A stretch of DNA of 64,000 nucleotides, from NCBI GenBank assembly GCA_030268105.1, contig BSDZ01000004.1, positions 3,645,001 through 3,709,000 of the forward strand, given 5' to 3'. This stretch comes from Volvox africanus. Its lineage: Eukaryota; Chlorophyta; Chlorophyceae; Chlamydomonadales; Volvocaceae. Under the pieces are notes generated by a model. The model saw only the letters and a list, made by a program, of their open reading frames with translations. It had not been told where the DNA came from and did not search any database. Below, piece by piece: positions 11,430-21,500 of this stretch. Each line of letters starts with the position of its first letter. Within the stretch, counting starts at the first letter, position 1. Both the position numbers and the translations under genes were made by a program.

Positions 11430-12690
11430 TTAACGTGGGTTTGGTGCTTCGACAATATCAACAGAAATCATGTCAGGTGCCTCGTCTGTTGAAGGTAGTC
11501 CTACAGCTAATGGGGGTAAAAGCGGACAGTTCCTTGTAAGGTGATTTGATGCGCACCGAAGGCAGACTCCCAATTGTCGTCGCTGCACGAACTCCGTTTG
11601 CGTACATCCCCACTTGGTAAGCCATCGATTTTGTGTTCTTGACCGCTTCGATTCTGATGCAGCTCCGCGTGACTCGGCGGTACTTTGCAGCACACCCTTC
11701 CTCTTCCACGTACTCCAAGTTATCTGCAAGTCCCTTCGAATTAGTTCTTGAGTACCAGGAGTATGAACGTGATTAGTCGGAGGAGTGCCACCACGGCGCA
11801 TCGGAGCTGGAGGTAGTGGAATGCCTGTAGTCTCAGGTGCTGGATCAGTCTCGTTAGAGATATCTTGCGTCGTGTCAACTGATAACGGTGCTAAAGATGC
11901 CGAGTGTTCCTGTCTCGTTCCAAGGCGAGCTTCGACGCCACGAACGATCTGAACCCATCGCATATACGATCTTGTCCCTTCCCGTGTCAGGTCCGTAATA
12001 CTTGCTCGGGCTAACTGAAGCGAGAGACCGCGTTGGAACCAATAAATGTAGTCTCCTTCTGAGAAACCAATCATGGGTGCTGTTACTGCTTCGAAACGCA
12101 TTCAGTAGTCCTCCACGGACTCGTTAGGTCACATTCGATAAGCGCCTGCGTGTAACTCTCGGTACATAGCAGCCACTTGTGACTGGTTTCCAGGAGCGAA
12201 ATGAGTAAGGAGTGCGTTAATTAATTCTTCGAACGTAAAGTGCTCCTGTACGGTGGTCCAATGATCATACCATTCTCTTGCGACGCCGCTTAGTGAAGCT
12301 CCGATGAAAAGACACTTCACTTCGTCGCGATCACCACCCTTTACCAACTTCAGATACTTCTTAGCGTCACGAACATAGGAACGAGTGGCACTTGTAGTAT
12401 TCTTGGGTTCGGCATCATGATGAATATGGAGTTGAGGTGTTGGGACTACGAAACCGGGAACCCCACCTTCATCCATAAGTTGCTGTAGCGATACCATTGC
12501 TGGATTCTGCTCCGCTTCAGTGGGCCTCATAGGATCTGGCGCCCCAGGAGGATTCTGAGCTGGATAAGGGGAGTTCAACTGGGGAGCATCTGATTGGGGA
12601 TTATATAAGTTATCAACGTTCTTCATAATGGACACTAATATTAGCCTGATCATTTTCCTCCATAGTTGGTGGATACTGATCACACGACAT
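11430..12690 (-). pseudogene. gag: gag of element 2 (broken)
   Basis: Homologue of the element 1 gag. The frame starting MSCDQYPPTMEEND is shifted by a small deletion near 12615-12640 relative to element 1. The core (REWYDHWTTVQEHFTFEEL) lies at about 12290-12160. The second part, open from 12101 to 11430, has the CCHC knuckle CLRCASNHLTRNC near 11555-11515 and ends ..EAPNPR*. A stop (VEDY*MRFEA) near 12100 is absent from element 1, where the codon is CAA. Confidence 0.82.
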
Positions 12691-12830
12691 GTATTCCAAT
12701 AAATACCTTAAAAGGATAAAGAGATAAAGGTAGGACTCTACTTTTGGAACTTTCACTCGAGTACCATTCGCGCTCGAGTGGACTCCGACGCGAGTAAAAA
12801 TGTAGTCCACCAATACGTAGTCACCTTCAA

Positions 12831-13232
12831 ATGAGTATAGCAATTTCAATGATTATAAGTGGAGTAGCTGTGTCTATCTGGTTTTATGAAAATTATATAG
12901 AACTTGATTTTGTTCCTGATTATGTTGTTAATCTGCAATTTAAAATAATTTATTTTTTGTTATTGATAAGCACTGCATTAATTGCATTTTTAAAACCTAA
13001 ACAAGAGCAAAATCAGCTTACGGAAGATAAAGTACTTCATTTAGTCTTAATAGCTGGACCTGTCAAATGTCCAACTTATTGGGGAAGCGATTCCGAGTAT
13101 GATGGCAAAGAAATTCCTTCCGTGGGCTTAAGACCTTCCAGTGTGGCGAAAATACAATTAGTAGTAACAGACGAAGGTTTTACCAAAAGTTATGGGAGAG
13201 GATCATACAGTACCGACTTTCCGACGACGTGA
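12831..13232 (+). CDS. AT-rich antisense ORF in the leader of element 2, unknown protein
   Basis: 133 codons on the strand opposite gag-pol. The N-terminal half is strongly AT-rich and hydrophobic, with one or two likely membrane segments (SMIISGVAVSIWFY and KIIYFLLLISTALIAFL) followed by KPKQEQNQL. The second half (YWGSDSEYDGKEIPS, KIQLVVTDEGF) is normal in base composition and homologous to the antisense frame at 6601 in element 1. Element 1 lacks the AT-rich part. The abrupt shift in composition suggests captured foreign DNA. I do not recognise the product, and expression is not shown. Confidence 0.35.
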   Translation: MSIAISMIISGVAVSIWFYENYIELDFVPDYVVNLQFKIIYFLLLISTALIAFLKPKQEQNQLTEDKVLHLVLIAGPVKCPTYWGSDSEYDGKEIPSVGLRPSSVAKIQLVVTDEGFTKSYGRGSYSTDFPTT

Positions 13233-13304
13233 TGCTCCTCGCCGCCGTTCGCTCATGCAAGAATCTACTCCCCAATAGCGATGATGAGACAGCCGTGGGT
13301 CGAA

Positions 13305-13318
13305 CCGTCTCGCTACCA
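13305..13318 (-). other. Primer-binding site of element 2
   Basis: TGGTAGCGAGACGG on the minus strand, four bases inside LTR 3, the same position as in element 1. Confidence 0.6.
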
Positions 13319-13322
13319 AATT

Positions 13323-14134
13323 TGTTGTATCCTTCCTTCTTCAATCATGCACTGAATCTGCACGTCTGGATGTTAGCTAGTGCGCACCAAGCTTACGAGC
13401 GGCAAGGCGATTCAATGCGAGCAAAGTGACAGCGGAAGACTCAAGAATAAGGAAAGATCCAACTTACAATAGTCTTCGTTTACAAATCGGTAGATGGCTG
13501 TCAGACCCCGCGGGCAATGTTCATCACTCGGCTGCAGATGGGATGCTAGAATAGCTCAGGCCGAATATATATGAGTATATCGTATGTATGCGAATTAGAT
13601 AGAGTTAAGTACACGAGTACTTAGTCCAAAGTAGCGTGAGCCGACTTCGGTCTCTAGGCGGCCGTTTTGCACCTATCACGTCGCGATACCAATGTGCAGT
13701 ACAGGTCTCACTGGATTCCGATCTCAAGTGTGAGTACCTTCGTAGTACTGTTCTAAATATCGTGTCATCCATGATATTAATGGATGTAATGCATGCAATA
13801 TGCAAAGGTCCAAATATTGATATTCGGTTGCCGACCCAACCATCACGATTGTCGCCTTCTCGCATACGCGTATGGTTTATGACGTAAATGAGGCAATAAT
13901 ATTTAAAGTATTATTACGTGATATAAAATGCCAATGGATAGATCGCACATTAATTGTCAGCGTCGAGTCAAACATGTTGACCGACAGCGTGATGTCGTAG
14001 GTGGTAATGCAGCATGCCTGATTAGCTAGATATACTCGAGTATACCATGCTAATATGATTGTATTATGCTTCATAATGTTCGAATGCATGGCGGCCTATT
14101 TCGGTGCAAATGGTGATCGAACCGGCGTACAACA
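13323..14134 (-). repeat. LTR 3 (5' LTR of element 2)
   Basis: 812 bp from TGTTGTA to TACAACA. It carries scattered substitutions and short insertions against LTR 2, for example near 13797-13815. It ends one base before an inverted polypurine tract and LTR. Confidence 0.88.
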
Positions 14135-14217
14135 GCATACGGGAGGGGGGATAGTTGTTGTACGCCGGTTCGATCACCGTTCACACCAAAATAGGCCGCA
14201 ATACATTCAAGCATTAT

Positions 14218-14229
14218 GAAGCATGATAT
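14218..14229 (+). repeat. Target site duplication, left copy
   Basis: gaagcatgatat, identical to 14826-14837. Without the SINE the two sides rejoin to match the corresponding stretch of LTR 2 read in reverse. Confidence 0.85.
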
Positions 14230-14825
14230 TATTATTATTATTACATTACTCCGGCCGAAGCCTGGCGTGTGTTAAGGGGGAGACGGCACTGAGGGGGACT
14301 TCACGGACTCCCTATACTCCATATCTCCACCGCTATCCCGGTTGATCGTCCATCTTCTTCGATCAACATTGAACCATTATTGCTGGCCACACGACCCGTT
14401 CTTGCATCTTGCCAGAGTCGGGTGCTCCTGTATATATACACCAGGCCTCCTGAAATCTGCACCGCCCATGTCACGCACTACCACATGGCACCCTGTGCTT
14501 GCGGCACCCTTTGTCCTGGCGGAGGGTACTAAGCCCCCTACGACCCACTTCAGCCGCTTGGGAATTCTGCACCCCTCGTCTTAGTCTCGTGCGAGGTTCG
14601 GCCTAGCCATGCTTTCTTAGTAGCCTCCTTCTTGTCCAGCTTCAGATGGGCCTTGTATGTCCAATGTCTCCTCATCCACAGCTCCTAGCCTTCTGGTGAT
14701 GGGCTTGCCACCACATACCCACAGGTTGCCGTTAGCCTCGAACAACCCGTGGTGACAGCGATGGGAATTCGAACCCATACCTCCTGACGGGAACGTCAGT
14801 GCTCTTCCAATTAAGCTACGCTGCC
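14230..14825 (-). mobile_element. tRNA-derived SINE
   Basis: 596 bp flanked by a perfect 12-bp duplication. On the minus strand it starts with a tRNA-like head (14825-14753), continues with an unrelated body of about 500 bp, and ends in a (TAA)n tail (plus strand attattattattatt at 14230-14244). This is the standard SINE plan: pol III promoter head, body, simple-repeat tail. No coding capacity is expected. Its partner LINE is not identified; the body does not visibly match the 3' part of the neighbouring LINE, whose 3' end is missing. Confidence 0.8.
14753..14825 (-). tRNA. tRNA-like SINE head
   Basis: 73 nt that fold as a tRNA. A 7-bp acceptor stem pairs GGCAGCG with CGCTGTC, followed by discriminator A. 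The D arm is GCTTAATTGGAAGAGC (A box), the anticodon stem is CTGAC/GTCAG around GTTCCC, and the T arm is ATGGGTTCGAATTCCCAT (B box GGTTCGAATTCC). The anticodon loop is one base short and the T loop one base long, so it is a derived pol III promoter rather than a working tRNA. The loop would suit a tRNA-Gly ancestor (CCC or TCC), but that is uncertain. Confidence 0.6.
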
Positions 14826-14837
14826 GAAGCATGATAT
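14826..14837 (+). repeat. Target site duplication, right copy
   Basis: gaagcatgatat, the partner of 14218-14229, immediately before the tRNA-like 5' end of the SINE. Confidence 0.85.
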
Positions 14838-15201
14838 AATCATATTAGCATGATATACTCGAGTACATCTAGCTAATCAGGCATGTTAAATTATCATCCA
14901 CGACATCGCGCTGTCGGACAACATGTTTGACTCGAGGCTGATAATTAATGCGCGATCTATCCGTTGGCATAGTATCTCACGTAATAATACTTTAAATATT
15001 ATTACCTCATCCGTGTCATAAACCATATGTGTATGCGAGAATGCGACGATTGCGATGGTTGGGTCAGAAACTGAATATCGATATTCGGACCTTCGCATAT
15101 TGCATGCGTTGCATCCATTAATATCACGGATTACGCGATATTCATAACAGTGCTACGAAGGTACTCACACTTGAGATCGGAATCCAGTGAGACCTGTACT
15201 G

Positions 15202-18200
15202 GGATAATGCCAGCGCGTGTACTGCCATGCGCACGTAGATCGGTAGCAGGGACCCAACTCCCAATCCATACTGTTCCGCTGGTAGCAGCACGGCACGTGT
15301 GGGGAAACTGGTGGGCAAGCCGTAGCAGCGTCGGGCTACACGTGCTATCATCGCGTTCAAAAGTTTGATATCGTTAGGTGTGTATGCCATGGTGGGGAGG
15401 CTGTACGACACTACCGGTTGTATACAATTCTGTATGATTCTGATGCATTGGTCCGGCGATGCTAGGGAGCCCTGAAGTAGGTCACCCTTGTCCCTCACCG
15501 TCTTGCAGACATGGGACATCTGTGCACTCCAGTTGAGGGTCATTGTCACGTGTACCCCAAGGTATTTGTTGGGCTCCGTGGGGGGTAGGTACGGCACTGC
15601 CTGGCCGCTTATCTTGATTTTTTCCTCCAGGGCTGACTTGAGTGTGCGTGCATACGTGGGTCCGTTCAGGCCTCGGTCAGCCCAAGCCCTGTGGTGCAGG
15701 ATGCCCATCACTGCGCTTTTTTTGTGATTTACGTGCAGGCCCGCCCATTTTGAGTACAAGCTGATTTTGTCGCATTGCATTTGTAGGTCTTGTGCGTTGT
15801 TGGTCATCACAGCGAGGTCGTCGGCTTATGCGGCTGAGCTTCCTTGGTATCTGGCGTTCAAGCTGTCGGAGAGGCAGCCATTACTTGTACCCTCGTCCGC
15901 CTGCATGGAGCCATCGGAGGAGTGGTTCAAGGAAGATGATGAATAGCACCGGCAAAAGCGTGTCTCCCTGAACCGTGCCGCGTTCGATCATTATTGGTGC
16001 TGTGAGGCCGTGCTCTGTCGTATAGTGGTCCGTGCCTGGCTGTAAAGGTCCCGTACGACATAGATGAGGTCCTCGGGTAGCCCCAAGTCGTACATGATCT
16101 GTAGCAGCAGGTCGTGGTTGATGGTGTTGAATGCCGAGGAGAAGTCGACATACAGCAAGTAGAGATCTTTGCGTGCGAGGCCAGCATCCTCAATCACATG
16201 GAGCAGGTTTTGGATTTGCCTTTCTGTGTTTCTGTACCGGAGGAACCCTTCTTGCGCCTCACTGAACAATGCGAGTTCGGGTGTGACGTCCCCGATGGAC
16301 ACTGTGACGAGGCTAATCCATAACTTATAAAGGGTGTTGGCGAGGGCAATGGGTCTCTTGTTGCTCAAGAGGAGCGCATCCCCTGCTTTTGGTAGGAGGA
16401 CCGTAACGGATTCAGTCCATGTCTTCGGTGTGCGGGCCTGGACCCACATAACTTTCAGGAGGTCATGGATGGTGATCTGTAAGGCAGCAGGCAATGCCCT
16501 CAGCAGCTCGTTAGGTAGTCCATCTGGTTACGGCTTCTTATTACGGGCTAGGTGTTGGATACATTTGTTAAAGTTAAACGGGTCGGCGACACTGCTAAGC
16601 AAGACTTTATCCGTGGCCTGTCTCGGGCTGGTTAGGGAGAAGGTGTCTGGCGCGGTGCTCTGCAGGAATGGGTACGATCGCGGGATTTCCTCGGGGCGGT
16701 ACCGTCCAGTCTTTGGGGCGCTAATGGGGGCGGCCTGCGTCTGGTAGTACTGGTGTACAGCTACAAGGATGGATTCGGGTTCCGTGCACACTTTGCCTGA
16801 GACTGGGTGTTTCACTGCAGGCAGGCCGCGTTCGAGTTCATCCTTGCTGAAGATACCTTGGTGAGCCCGTCGAGGACATGTGGCGATCAGATGTTGGGTT
16901 TGGCGTCGCGCTGCAGATATGTTTTTCCGGCGTTCTATTGTTAGCGCCTGCCGTATTTGGCTACCGACCCATCAAATCGTGTCATGTAGTTGCTCCAGCA
17001 AGCCCCCCGCACCTTCGGGAGGTGTGTGGGTGCTGTTCGATGTCGGCCCATTAGGGCTTGCTGAGCTATCCGCGCAATGAGGCTGTTGGCATCCGGGGGC
17101 GGCCTGCATCCGTAGTTCCCTTTTGCATTCGTGTTTGAGCCGGGTGTGTTCTCTGTGTAGCTTTTTCAGTCCTCTGCTGACTGTGTGTTTGGTGTGTATT
17201 TTGCCCGTACATGGCGGTTTCTGCGGGCACAGGTCTAGTAGGATGTCTAGTCCCTTGTTGAGGGTTGTTTGAAGCATTGCTGCCGCAATCTCTACATTGA
17301 CCGCCGTGATGCTGTCGTGGTCACGAAGTAGTGTCATCAAGCGGGTGGCTGTCATATCACTGGGGTCCTCGGTGTGTTTCGCAATGCCAACCTCAATCTC
17401 ATGGACGGCTGGGCGGAGGTATTCCTGGAGGCTGAGGATGTCCGACGTGAGCGAGGCATCCATCTTTGATTGCGCTGCACGGATTGTGGTGTTCGGAACC
17501 GGTAGTATCACGTTTTTCCATTTAGTTCGGACCCCGTCTCCGTCTTGGTTCTTTGGGGTCACTGGTCTCTTGGCGTCCCACAGGCGGATAGCGTCGGTGG
17601 GCAGGCGGGCATGTACGGGGGTATGGTCAAAGTTTCCTCTGGCGACAGAAACAGTGCAGTATGCTTGTGGTGTGTTCCCGTTTGCAGGTGTCCCCGCTTT
17701 TATACTCGCGTGTAGAGCGGGGCACATCAGGATATCGTCTATTCGGCTTTGGTGTGCACAGCATTCCTTGCTCCACTGCTTGAAGGACGGGTGGCGGGGG
17801 GACCGGTTTTCAGGCACCGGTGTGAGCATGTTTTCGGTGATGAATTTGAGGTGTAGTCGGTCTGCTGTATTAAGCAGGCCTGTACTGCGGTCGTCAGGAT
17901 TCAAGACGGCATTAAATTCTCCGGCCAGGACTACATGTTCCCCGTTATTCTTGACCTGTCTTAGAACTGTCTGGCAGTGCGTGTATATGGTGGTTCGGAC
18001 TAAGGTGTCTTCCGGGCAGTAGATTCCCAGCACGTGTAGGGGGGAACTTGCTGACGTGGAAATCTTGCATTGGTACAGGTGCCCATGTAGCAGGGGCGGC
18101 GGTGATATGTGTGTCACTTGTCCTGCACAGGTGTAGCAGGCACCGATCGCAATTGCGACACCTGATGTGTGGTGTTCCTTGCCAGAGTTACGTGGTTTCA

Positions 18201-18603
18201 AGCTGCAGTAAAGTCTGTATCCCTGCGGTTCTTTGCGTAGGGCGTCCTTCATCCATCCAGTGTGGTTGCCGGTTTTGGTTTCCGTCAGAACAATGATATC
18301 GGCATCCCATGTCCGTACATTACACAGTGTACAGAGGAAGTTCGTCCCCAGTCCTCACATGTTGTGAGTGACGATGTGCATGTACCTGTGTATTGTTCTA
18401 TTGCGGCGTTCTGGGGGATTTGCATTCTCCAGGTGTGAGGATGTGGTGCTTTTTACGGGGGTGGTCGACAGTCTTGGGCGCTGGGCACTGGGTTCACTGA
18501 CGTTCCCACTTTCCCTTGTTGTGTGTGTCGTTTCCCCGGGGTGTTCAGCCCCGGCTGGATTGGTGCGTTTGTTAGCCCGCCGGCGGAGATGGTCAGTGGT
18601 CAT
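15202..18603 (-). pseudogene. LINE ORF: AP-type endonuclease and reverse transcriptase (four stops)
   Basis: One reading frame stays open for 3.4 kb apart from four stops at 18355, 16972, 16528 and 15826. From the N-terminus: a basic leader (MTTDHLRRRANKR), then an endonuclease/exonuclease/phosphatase domain with VTHNM*GLGTN, DADIIVLTETKTGN, VLAGEFNAVLNPDDRSTG, SRIDDILM and FDHTPVHARL. The reverse transcriptase follows with PDGLPNELL, LLPKAGDALLLSNKRPIAL, EGFLRYRNTERQI and YVDFSSAFNTINHDLL. The metal-binding box reads A*ADDLAV: TAA replaces the tyrosine codon, so it cannot be active. The thumb continues to 15202, where the LTR truncates it. The RT most resembles L1-type elements. Confidence 0.85.
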
Positions 18604-18688
18604 CAGCGATTTGGGTCTGTTGCATTGCGCGTCCGTGGGTTGGATATGCGGGGGAGTGTGCCCGGGATGTCACTCTTGGCGGGGGCAT

Positions 18689-19552
18689 TCACGCGGGGCT
18701 CTCTCTAAGAGGGATGGGAGAGGCACGGCTGTCGGGTTGGGTGCTGGTGGATGGGTCGTTGTCCTGTGCAGTTGGCTGCGGTCGTGTGCGTGTTCCTGGT
18801 GGCTTGGTTAATGTTCTCCCCGTTTGGCGGGCTAGTTGTGTTGCACGTGGGTGTTTGATCTTCTGCTGCTTTTGGCCTTGTGGCAGTCTCGTTGCTGTGC
18901 ATGTGGTTCCGTTGGTTGTTTGGATCTCCGTATACTCGGTGTGAGCTGTGCGCATCCATGTGTCCGGGGGTATTATGTCTCGCAGGTCCACATGCGTTGC
19001 CGTGGGTTCTGTGTGGTGCCGAAGATTTAGGGTGTATATTGCACCAGGTTCACGTGGCCACGTGGCGTTTTCATCACCGAGTTCCACAGGTTGCGGTTGC
19101 AGAGAGTCGTGGATGTACCACAGGTCCTTGTGTTTTCGTACTGCTATTGCATGACCTAGGAGGTGTACGAGGAAGCCCCAGTTGCATGCGTGTTCTGGCA
19201 GTTGGTGTAGTACGCTGCTTAACGTCACATTGGGTTTTATTTCCTGTCCACTCTCTATGGAGGCAACATGCGGGTGTGCGGAGTCATTTCTTTGCTGTGC
19301 AGTTCACACTGGCACGTTGTAGCGTAGGTATGGATTGATTGCCAGCATTGTGAAGTTGCCTGTGTTTTGGTTGTGGGTTAGTTGCCATATGGCGGCTGCA
19401 TTGTGGAGTTCCCGGTCAGCCATGTGTTGCAGCATTGTACGACAGTATTGCAGTACGTGCTGTGGGTTGATGTACGGTCCCCCTAGTAGGTTGTTTATGG
19501 CGTGGATCATGCAGAGCTCTTTCTGCTGTTGCTCGTGGTAAAGGGTGTCATC
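18689..19552 (-). pseudogene. Josephin-like cysteine protease ORF
   Basis: The frame contains ELCMIHAINNLLGGPYI (about 19519-19469), which fits the Josephin active-site pattern C-x-x-H-x-x-N-N-L-L known from ataxin-3. About 120 residues later it has GHAIAVRKHKDLWYIHDSLQP, matching the Josephin His/Asn block (HWFTVRK...WFNLNSL in ataxin-3), with Asp where ataxin-3 has Asn. One TGA at 19304 splits the domain. A tail rich in Thr, Gln, Pro and Arg follows to 18689. Josephin enzymes remove ubiquitin; the role in a retroelement would be inference. The N-terminus overlaps the preceding membrane ORF in another frame, suggesting either frameshifted expression or an indel. Confidence 0.6.
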
Positions 19553-21425
19553 TGGGGTTGTGCGGGTTTGTCATTATCGGCCATGTGACTTGTTTTGATG
19601 GGGCCCCAGACCCTGTTAGCGGCCACGCTCGTGTGTTGGTAAGGGGATGGGGTCGATCGGTTCGCGTGGTTTCATCTTGTGGGCCCGCACATTGGGTGCT
19701 TTCCATTCCTTCAGGGTGTCCCTCTGTCCCTGGAGTGGAGTCTCTATCCCAACTGGCAATCGTTATCAGTGTAACGATGAGGGTTATTGTGGTACCAAAC
19801 ATCGTGTTCTACGGTATCGCCAAGCCAACTATCAGACAGATGTGTATCAGCCAGCTTGCATGTCCCTTTAGCCCTGGTGTGTACTTCAGGCCTTTACCAA
19901 TTGCGGGGATACTGATCGACAGAATGGGGACCGTTGGGGCTGCTGTGGCCAGCTGTACACATAGTGTGACCAGTGCGGCTGCTGACACCATTATCTGCCT
20001 AGTCGCCAATGGGTGCTGACCTGCCCACTTGATTGTTTCAGCAGCATAGATTGCGCAGGCGAGAGCGAGGTCTATTGCTACGGGTACAGTGCTGGCTGCT
20101 ATTCGTTAAGTGAAGTGTCATAAAACCCAAATCAGTCCAACTGTTAGTAACGTTAAACAGATGGCTAAATCCAGTGGTCTCAGTGCTACCGCACAGGCGA
20201 GGGGTGCTGACAGCATAGCCGCAAGTAGGATCGCGTTGCCTGTCTGTTGCAGGGATCTCCCTTTGCTCAGATTCCACTGTCTTGCTGCTCTGTTGACTTT
20301 GTAGAGTGCATACGTTACCCCAAGGCCGGCAATGATACTGTACCCAATGAGGATCGTAATTTCGAGATCGTGCAGCAGCGCTTTGATGGTATGGGGTATT
20401 AGGTGCCCACCTGTGCGCATTACATCCCCTGGTAGGTGCATCCCGGTGTGCTTCTTCCCCGCATAAGATAAGGCAGAAAGGCTTTCTGGCTGCCGCGTGA
20501 TGCGATCCATGGGCTAGCCGATCCAAGCATCGTCCCTGCAGTCGAAGGTGGCGAGTTCTGGTGTGTGTAGTGCAGTTGTGGGGCATTCACTGTACGGCCA
20601 AGGTTGTCCAGCATTCGCCCAGCAACGTCCACACCTCCTTGGGCTGTGACCTTGATGTCGGGTGGTTGTTTAACGGATCTTCTTAGATGTCCCCATAACC
20701 TTATTCGTGGCTTATCGTGGGCTTTGTTGGTTACCAGGTCGTTCGCTCGCAATTTTCTTGGGTCTTCCACTTCCTTGCCTTCGCGGTTGCGGCATTTTCC
20801 AGAGGTCGTTCTAGTGTTGCAATTTGTGATTGCAATGGTGTATTTTTCTGTTAGGTGTATACAATCAGAAGCTGCTCCTCGAGAAGAGTGGTCTGTTTCA
20901 GGCGTCCTTCCACAGGTTCTTAACGTATCTTAGAGAATTATCATGTCTGTGGAATGCTTTTTCACAGAAGTCGTCATCTGCTGGGCAAGAGTTGCTCTGG
21001 CTGAGGTCCTGTGCTCGATGGTCTCCCTTCAGACCCATAGCCTGGTCTTCACGAGCTGGCTCTGAGAAGTAGGAATACGCATTTACGGCCTTTTGCTTGG
21101 TCTCAGTTGATGGTGAAGCCTGGGCTTCCCCGATTTGAATAATTGGCAGCATCCGCTCGGGACTTATCGCTGCTGTTGAAATTCGATTGTTTGCTGCGTT
21201 CTTTTCGTGTCCCCTCCGGTAAGCGCGTCCCTTATGTGGCACGTTCCTGCACGTACGATCCCGTTCGTCGATTGACGAGGGGGGGTGACAGGAAACCACG
21301 GGTTCCACCGCTTCCGGAGCCAGGCTGTCACAGAACGCTGTTATCAGCTTGCAGAGTGTTAGGCATAACAGAACGCGGCAGATTGCGGTCTTTCGCCTCA
21401 TCTTTCGCTGACTTACCATTTTCAA
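19548..21425 (-). pseudogene. Multi-pass membrane protein ORF upstream of the Josephin block (broken)
   Basis: The frame opens at 21425 with a basic start and a hydrophobic stretch (MKMVSQRKMRRK...CRVLLCLTLCKLITAF) like a signal sequence. It continues in another frame at about 20905-20520 (EDPRKLRAND...DVAGRMLDNLGR) and returns to the first frame at 20510-19548. That last part has about six hydrophobic segments: ITILIGYSIIAGLGVTYAL, NAILLAAMLSAPLACAVAL, LAICLTLLTVGLIWVL, VSAAALVTLCVQLATA, WLIHICLIVGLAIP and TTITLIVTLITIAS. Three stops (20118, about 20109, 19809) and at least two frameshifts break it. I do not recognise the family. It could be a captured host gene or an original part of the element. 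Confidence 0.4.
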
Positions 21426-21500
21426 ATTTCAGCAGCTCGCCTTGTTGTTATTGGACGCTTTTATGTTACATTATTCAAAACTCTATGATGGGATCGTAGA

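Larger units (their letters stand above)
6890..14134 (-). mobile_element. Ty3/gypsy chromovirus, element 2
   Basis: Second full-length chromovirus, tandem to element 1 and sharing LTR 2. The internal region (7685-13322) is mostly well over 90 per cent identical to element 1. The gag leader is longer and carries an AT-rich antisense ORF. LTR 3 (13323-14134) is more diverged from LTR 2 than LTR 2 is from LTR 1. So element 2's outer LTR is older, or comes from another copy. Integrase and RT carry frameshifts, so it is not autonomous. Confidence 0.9.
14136..15201 (+). repeat. Inverted polypurine tract and truncated LTR 4, split by a SINE
   Basis: 14136-14155 is the polypurine tract in the opposite orientation (catacgggaggggggatagt), followed directly by TGTTGTAC at 14156. 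This is the start of a plus-oriented copy of the same LTR. The LTR continues to 14229, is interrupted by the SINE at 14230-14825, resumes at 14838, and is cut at 15201 by the LINE. LTR 3 and LTR 4 therefore form a large inverted repeat of roughly 420 bp per arm. Confidence 0.8.
15202..21425 (-). mobile_element. Decayed non-LTR retrotransposon with membrane-protein and Josephin-like ORFs
   Basis: Three coding blocks on the minus strand in order: a hydrophobic multi-pass protein (21425-19548), a Josephin-like cysteine protease with a Thr/Gln/Pro-rich tail (about 19552-18689), and an apurinic-type endonuclease plus reverse transcriptase (18603-15202). The blocks use different frames, with overlaps or small gaps between them. 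The 3' end is cut by LTR 4 at 15201. The 5' boundary is set at the start of the first open frame and may lie further right. That all three blocks belong to one element is inference from order, strand and tight spacing. Confidence 0.55.

Noticed and set aside
14753..14825. A functional tRNA gene
   Set aside because: Anticodon and T loops have abnormal lengths, and the sequence is continuous with a SINE body and tail inside a target duplication.
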